Positions 58,440 through 64,000 of a stretch of 64,000 nucleotides of DNA are shown piece by piece. The DNA lies in contig JAOTOL010001562.1 of assembly GCA_034440575.1 (NCBI GenBank), positions 1,462,001 through 1,526,000 on the forward strand, given 5' to 3'. Every line of letters starts with the position of its first letter. Within the stretch, counting starts at the first letter, position 1. Origin of the DNA: Imbricaverruca yamaguchii. Its lineage: Eukaryota; Arthropoda; Thecostraca; Neoverrucidae. The notes below the pieces were generated by a model. That model made no database searches and had not been told where the DNA came from. It saw only the letters and a list, made by a program, of their open reading frames with translations. The position numbers and the translations under genes were made by a program.

Positions 58440-60368
58440 CATTTACGTTCTATTCCATAGAATTTAATGTGAGGGACTGGCCGAAGAGGCGCCCCAGCTC
58501 GTTCGGTGTGTAGAGGGCGTTGCGGATCAGCTGGGAGGCGTCGGCGCTCTCCTTCGCCACCAGATTGATGCAGTGGGCGCCGCAGTGGACAAAGAGCGCT
58601 GCTGGCTGCTTGCCGCGCAGGATGGCTTGGGCGCCGCGGAAACCTCCCGCCATGTTTGCGGCCCCATCGAAAGTGAGGCCGCGAAGGCCAGCCAGGGGGA
58701 GGTTCATGCGCTGAAGCGAGTCCTCGATGATGCGCGCCAGAGCAGCACCCGTCGTCGACGGCGTCTCGTGAAACCCCACGAACTCCTCGTGGACTTAGAG
58801 GGCCTTGTCTGAATACTGAATGCACAACGATTGCTGCTCGTGGCCGCTGAGGTCTTGGGTGCCGTCGACGATCACGGAGTAACAGAGGTCGCCGGCCGCA
58901 CTGTCTTGGATCTCCGTGATGATCTCTCGCAGCACCTGATGACTGGCGAGCAGCAGCAGCTCATTCTGACAGTCTGAATGCGTGAATCGCTCCCTTCTTT
59001 GCAGCCACTGCTGTAGCTTGGGGCAGTCGGCGGCTCGCAGCTGCAGCAGCTCGATGAAGCTGCCCTGGTCCTATTCATGCCCTCTGAGTGTCAGACCCTG
59101 TTTGCCCAGGTACACGAGGCTGGTGATTATCTTCACGAGGCAGGCCCTGTTGGTCTGCTGCTGGCGCTTATTGGCCGTCTGAATGACGTCTGCGATCGGG
59201 CGGCTCGCAGTTGGGAGGTTGTCCCCGTGATCTGTGGAGATGGCGTGCTGTTTAAACTTCTCCAGCGCCTTCTTCCAGTTGTTGAAGCCGCCAGCCCAGA
59301 AGCCAGGTTTCTGAGCTGGGTTGGCGGAGCCGCGCTCGTGCTTGCGGACGCAGTAGAAACAGAATACTTTTCCACGGACGGGGTCGAAGTGCAGCCATGG
59401 ATACTGCTGGTACCAGTGATCATGGAAGACCACAGTCTTGCTTTGAAGCACCTGCTTAGGGATCGTCTTAGCTGGCGGCTGATTTGGCGTCTCAAAATCC
59501 AGGAGGCGCCATGGCGACTGCTGCGGCGATGATGTTGAATCACGACTGAGTTCAGGATCTGGAAGAAAAGGAGGAAGAAGGGCATACAAAATGGCTAGAA
59601 AATGGATGTGTGGAAAAATCACTCGCGTCGAAAGAAGTTTTGGACGACGAGATGGTGTTCCTTCATTGACCACTGGTTTCACAACTCTAGCTATAGCTCC
59701 AGCACAACTCCACCACAACTCCGAAGAAAACCCCAAGAAACTTTGCGAGCGGAAAGCCAAGAAACTGGTTACGCTAAACCAGTTTCTCAGTTAGGAAACT
59801 GGTTTGGAGCAAATGGTTTCCTAGCTAGGAACCGGCATTGATTTGCCCCAAAAAATTGGCTCTGAACAGGGGCCTAAAATACTGTTCGGAAATGACATGA
59901 GTTCAAGTTTCAGAGCACTTCCAAGCACAAACAATCCCATTTTACCTTTCGACCTTACATACATTCGATTTGATGGCAAGTCGGTCCAGTTGCTCATACA
60001 AGGGACGATCGTTTCTGTGTTTTTATGCATTGCACCATTTATCAAAAAAGGGAAAAGATGAAAGCGAGAATCAATCGTTACAAAAATGAAAGATCTGAAA
60101 GCGAAAATAGGGTTTACCTTCGAACCCATTGAAAAGGCACTGGGTACTAGGGGAGGGTACCTGAGGGGCCAATATCTCACTTAAAAAAGAAAAAAATGAA
60201 CATGTTCATATCGAGACAACAAAAGCACCACAGAATGGGCGACAGGTGTCTTATGAACTCACCAGTGCAGGCGCGCTTGGAGGGTGGAGGTGTAACAGGA
60301 GCTGAGGCTCCGGTGGAGGAGGATGACGTGGCAGCTGGACGAGGGACTAGTGAGGCTGACTGTGGCTC
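58440..60368 (-). pseudogene. hAT transposase, TTF-zinc-finger type, copy 3, with catalytic core, truncated at the 3' end
   Basis: Exon A is 60368-60263, the intron 60262-59559, and exon B starts at 59558 (cttttcttccag acceptor, phase 1, opening DPELSRDS). Exon B encodes the TTF zinc-finger (YPWLHFDPVRGKVFCFYC), a DUF4371-like segment and the RNase-H-like core: VIVDGTQDLSG (about 58860; first catalytic Asp), LTFDGAANMAGGFRG (about 58680), and LFVHCGAHCINLVAKES (about 58590). Two nonsense changes are visible: CAG to TAG at 59071-59073 (copy 2 keeps Gln) and TAA at 58795-58797. Homology stops near 58445, so the helical insertion and C-terminal dimerisation domains are missing. Copies 2 and 3 are complementary: each has a domain the other lost. 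Confidence 0.88.
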
Positions 60369-62163
60369 CTGGGAAGTGGGAAACATATGTGAGTTTGAAA
60401 GTTGACAGAAAAGTGAATAGGGGTACGTGAGGCAGATCACATGGGGGCATCTGATTTCTCCCAACTTCCCTGCCTGAGTGCACCACTGGCGGTTTTGTGT
60501 GGATATATGCAGCCTTTATGGCGCATGCGACGGCTTAGACCCATTAATGGGCCATGGCCTTTGGTTTTTCAACCCTAGACATGATGACAGTGATAAAACT
60601 GATCTGGTACCTACATACAGCAGTGCAGCCAGAAATTTGTAAGGGGGGAGTGGGTGGGGCTAACACAAAAGGGGCCCCGACAGTGCTAGATGGGCCCATC
60701 TCCCAGGGAGGCCCAGGCCTCTATGTATCCTCATCAATGACTCAACAACCACGGGGGTGGGGTGGGTGCATTCTCGACATTTTGGAGGGGCCCGGTGGCT
60801 TTTCTCCCAAAACTTACCTTCTTAGAAAAAAAATCGGATGTCCATGGTGACAGCAAGTCTCGGGCAGTAGGTGGATATTAGGAGACACTGGCACTGAATT
60901 GTTTATTTATTGGGTAAGTCCAAGGCCCTAAAAGGAGAGGTACTGTCACTTTGGCGTTTAAAAAGCGCTGTAAACAACACTAGTGCGCCAAGATACATGT
61001 TTTACATATTTGCTACCATATGCTGGGAGAAGTGTTTTCCTTCATTCTGGTTCATTTATGAATGCGGAAAAATCCGTTGATTGGGGTCCGACAGGTCTCG
61101 AAAGGGTGCCCGGCAGGTCTAAAAACTGAGGGGGGGGGGGTTCAGCCCCCCAGCTCTGCCGACAGGTGGTCGCGACCCCCCAACCCCCCTGCTCACGGCG
61201 CCCCTGCCAGCTACCATTGTTTCCCCCCCCCCTCCCATACAGCTAAGCGCTGTGGCACACCCTACCTTCGCGTTCTGGTCATGACCGCAAACATTGTCTA
61301 ACGGTAGCTAACCGTAAATGAATCCCCAATCGTCTATTTTTACCGTTCCATTGACATCAATTACGCCGACGCTTGCAGCATGCTGAAAAATATCGGGCTT
61401 GTAATTGATTTATCGAAGAGTCAACGCATCAAAAGTTACAGGTACCGAGACGTCGTCGCATGCGCTTCAGCAACTGCACAAGTCTAAGTCTCCTATCCGG
61501 GAGATTTGCATCCTTTGTACGTTTTTTCTCCTTTGATTCTTGCAACTTGTTCGGCTTGGCGAATTGTTCACTTGCTGAACCTTTCCATAATGCCTTGCAA
61601 CTTAAAAATAACGAAATTTTAATCGGATGGAGGTACGTCACCAACAGGGGGTTCAGGAAGGTCTATCTTCTTTTAAAACCATTGTTATCAACGCTCACGA
61701 TCCACAAAGGAGGGATGGGAGAGGGAAGGGGAATGGGGAATCCGCAACCCGCCATGACTTCTGACTGACTTCCTCTTCTCACTTTCAGACGTTTCCACTT
61801 GCATTTCCTATCCATTGGTGCTTTCAGCTACCAATAGCTACTAGCTACTCGCATTTCCGTTTGCTGCTATATTCCTCGTGCGTGTAAATTTAAGTAACTT
61901 GAAGCACTGCATTATAATGCAACAGTAGTGCGCCTACCCTTCGTATTTAGTGGGAACCAGTGAGTGAACCTGTTTGCAACGGGCGCTCCCAGCCACTGTT
62001 GAAGTGAGCAGAACACCCAGTTCCGAAGCAGCATTTCTTTCGAAACGCTGATGTATGACCATCAGTGCGACAAAGTTAAAGGAAAGATTTAATGCAGTAG
62101 AATATATTGAAATTTCGACACGGCTTTTAAAATTAAGTTTGGTCTAAAATGGACAATTGTACA
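59232..62163. repeat. hAT-derived segment, direct duplicate of 1-2930
   Basis: Near-identical to 1-2930, with length difference of about 2 bp overall despite small indels (for example a ctttgattcct change near 61765 and loss of 'acgaacta' near 61930). The match ends at 62163 (aattgtac). Confidence 0.88.
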
Positions 62164-62829
62164 TTAGGGTGGAGTGATTTTATGCGTTTTTGTAAAAACG
62201 CTGGGGGATAAAGTCTTAAAACTTGCGTTTGGTTCTAAAAAGACGATCTGCAAAGTTTTAGAGCAATCTGAGGCCGGGAAGCCGCCGCGCCTCAGGGCTT
62301 TCTGAGACCGAAATGATGTTTTCTAACGAACTTGCGGGATAAATCACCATTTCAAGAATTCGAATAATTAGATAGAAAATAAAGAGTTGTTTCATTGCAT
62401 TCTACAGTCTTTTATTGACCGCTATGCCAATTTTCACTTCTCTGACTTGAAAATTGTGCCCGTCATTACGCAGAGTCTCGTAAGGTGTACCGACCGCAGC
62501 GACATCACTGCCCTCTATCGGTGGAAGTGTAAACTGTGTGTATTGGTAGTTTTTCCCGTTTTAGTTCCTCTCTGTGACAACTGAAGGCAGGGAGGGGGCG
62601 GATCTAAGGGTATATTCGGATGGTTATTATGCCTACAAATAGGCACACGAACAGAACGAACTAAGCGCAGTTAGTCCTAAGACCTACTCATCTAAATAAG
62701 ATCCTGGACCACCATACGACTACGAATTGCACACGGCTATCTCTCTGTCTCTGTTTCTGCCTGACTGTCTACATCTCTCTCTCTCTCACTCTCTCACTCT
62801 CTCTCTCCCCATCTCTCTCACATTTACCG
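62164..62829. other. No gene recognised
   Basis: Non-coding by inspection, with a (CT)n tract at about 62770-62820 next to the stop codon of the following gene. Confidence 0.4.
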
Positions 62830-63763
62830 CTACACGAAGTCACTTTTCTTGGCGGATTTCGGTCTCGAGGCACAACTGGCCTGGCGCGATACGATAATGC
62901 CGTGTCGCCTGTCCTCGCCGAACACACGCGTGGACGCCCTAACGCATCGCTCGATACTTTGTGCGTGGCATGGGAATGCCGGTAGCGAGAGAGGTTGGTC
63001 GACGGCTGACATAATCTCGTCGTTCGACATGTGAGCGGTAACTGGCGGTTCGATCACCTCGACATGGTCCCATTGAATCATGTCGGTGTATGTGGCCGCC
63101 TCCCAGTTCAATGGGGGTACCATGAACTGTCGGCACCGGGATCCCGAGTTACTCCGCGCACTCATGCTCAGTTTGACCTCCCCCCTCTCCCGGATCGACC
63201 TCTCAGCGTCGACAACCATGGCCGCGATTAGGTTCTTCGGGTGGGCGAACCACGCGTTTCGTTGCACTGAACGTTTCGCCACTGTCTGCACTTCAGGTGT
63301 CTGTGTCTGAATAAGTCCCATCGTTCTGAAGAGATGCACGACTCCTTGTGTGAAGAGTGGGCGCGCCTTGATGTCGAACCACACAGGGGCATACACCTGC
63401 TGGACAAACTCTGTCATCTTTGTCAGAGCCAGGGTTGGCGACGCAGTTATCGTGTACAGTACGAGCACTCTGATGCCGAGAGTTAGCCACCGCGCGTGGT
63501 TAAGCGGACCCGGCCTGGTGCGTACCAGCTCAGCACTGACAACGCCGGTGGCGACGGCTCGGCAGTACCGGAGAAGGTTGCGCTGGTCAGCAGACAGGTC
63601 CGCGACAACCTGCTCCGCGATGTCAGGTGCGTTGAATGGTATGGGACGGAAGTCCACCCCCGGCTGGCGGTGAATGTCACCAGCTATAGTTTGTCCCAGC
63701 GGGCCCTTGAAGGAATTGGACCCACTGGTACCGTGACCTTCATCCAGCTCCACGAACACATGC
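62830..63763 (-). CDS. Uncharacterised arthropod multicopy protein family, long 3' exon
   Basis: An open exon of about 310 codons on the minus strand. It starts after a strong acceptor (ggctttttcgcag at 63776-63764), with a leftover G and then HVFVELDEGHG, and ends at the stop 62832-62830. I do not see the upstream exon(s). Features include FKGPLGQTI near the start, DLSADQRNLLRYCRAV, PGPLNHARWLTLGIRVLVLY (mid, hydrophobic), FVQQVYAPVWFDIK, AWFAHPKNLIAAMVVD, and the C-terminal signature VIEPPVTAHMSNDEI followed by PCHAQSIERCVRAST. From memory of arthropod and cnidarian genomes this pattern belongs to a high-copy family with no assigned function, possibly mobile-element derived; I cannot confirm a name. 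No transmembrane or signal peptide is obvious in this exon. Two broken relatives lie in IR-B. The frame is uninterrupted, unlike those copies. Confidence 0.7.
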
Positions 63764-64000
63764 CTGCGAAAAAGCCCAGGACAGAATGGGATTGGGACAA
63801 GGAAGGAATTGGATTAACATTTATAAGGGTCTAAATGGGCAAATGGCATGGCAAGTGTTTGGATTGTACTACGGACTCACAAATTGCCATGGTTCTAGAT
63901 AGGTATGCAGATGACGCAGTATATTATTGTATGACATGTAATTTGTAAGGATCAGGTGGATAGTGGCGATGTATTTCAGTCAAATCTTGTTTTATTATAA
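63764..64000. other. Intron or upstream sequence of the 62.8-63.8 kb gene
   Basis: It contains the polypyrimidine tract and acceptor of the exon to its left. No further exon is recognised before the window ends. Confidence 0.4.

Noticed and set aside
1..64000. tRNA, rRNA or snRNA genes
   Set aside because: No segment showed the expected box motifs or cloverleaf on reading. A covariance-model scan could still find one.

Overview
The window reads as repeat-dense eukaryotic nuclear DNA, most probably from an arthropod. The best evidence is a two-exon cuticular protein gene at 41.5-42.9 kb on the minus strand. It has a signal peptide, a Rebers-Riddiford (chitin_bind_4) C-terminal consensus, a phase-consistent intron, a TATA box, a TCAGT initiator and an AATAAA signal. 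Its repeat content (TTF-zinc-finger hAT transposons, a Penelope-like element, CR1/jockey-like LINE fragments, many minisatellites) would suit a crustacean such as a barnacle, but the species cannot be fixed from sequence alone. I see no rRNA, tRNA, bacterial operon or CRISPR.

Layout. 0-2.93 kb and 59.23-62.16 kb are two direct copies of one hAT-derived segment. A third, inverted copy lies at 20.3-23.3 kb. All keep the same 5' splice structure and all are broken or partial. 4.7-16.7 kb is dominated by tandem arrays (11, 57, about 21, 39 and 29/30 bp units). 18.5-20.3 kb holds a 264-bp hairpin and a spaced inverted repeat. 23.9-29.4 kb holds a 93-bp array, TA microsatellites, a second copy of a GC-rich non-autonomous element, and a 24/48-bp array. 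29.36-38.43 kb is a 9-kb palindrome with about 3-kb arms, a LINE fragment in each arm and a LINE insertion near its axis. 40.0-41.4 kb is a decayed Penelope-like element, followed by the cuticle gene. 47.6-50.4 kb has a 48-bp perfect-type palindrome, a 10-bp-period array and a 46-bp array. 52.3-53.6 kb is the same 21-bp satellite seen at 9.4-10.3 kb, in opposite orientation. 53.64-57.69 kb is a second large palindrome, made of two head-to-head broken copies of an uncharacterised protein family. A longer, apparently intact exon of that family lies at 62.83-63.76 kb.

Function. The cuticle gene and the 62.8-63.8 kb exon are the only parts that look like intact host-type coding sequence. Most long open frames in the window are by-products of tandem arrays whose units lack stop codons in several frames. 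The recurring theme is inverted duplication at every scale (48 bp, 264 bp, 0.86 kb, 4 kb, 9 kb). If transcribed, such loci would make long hairpin RNAs.
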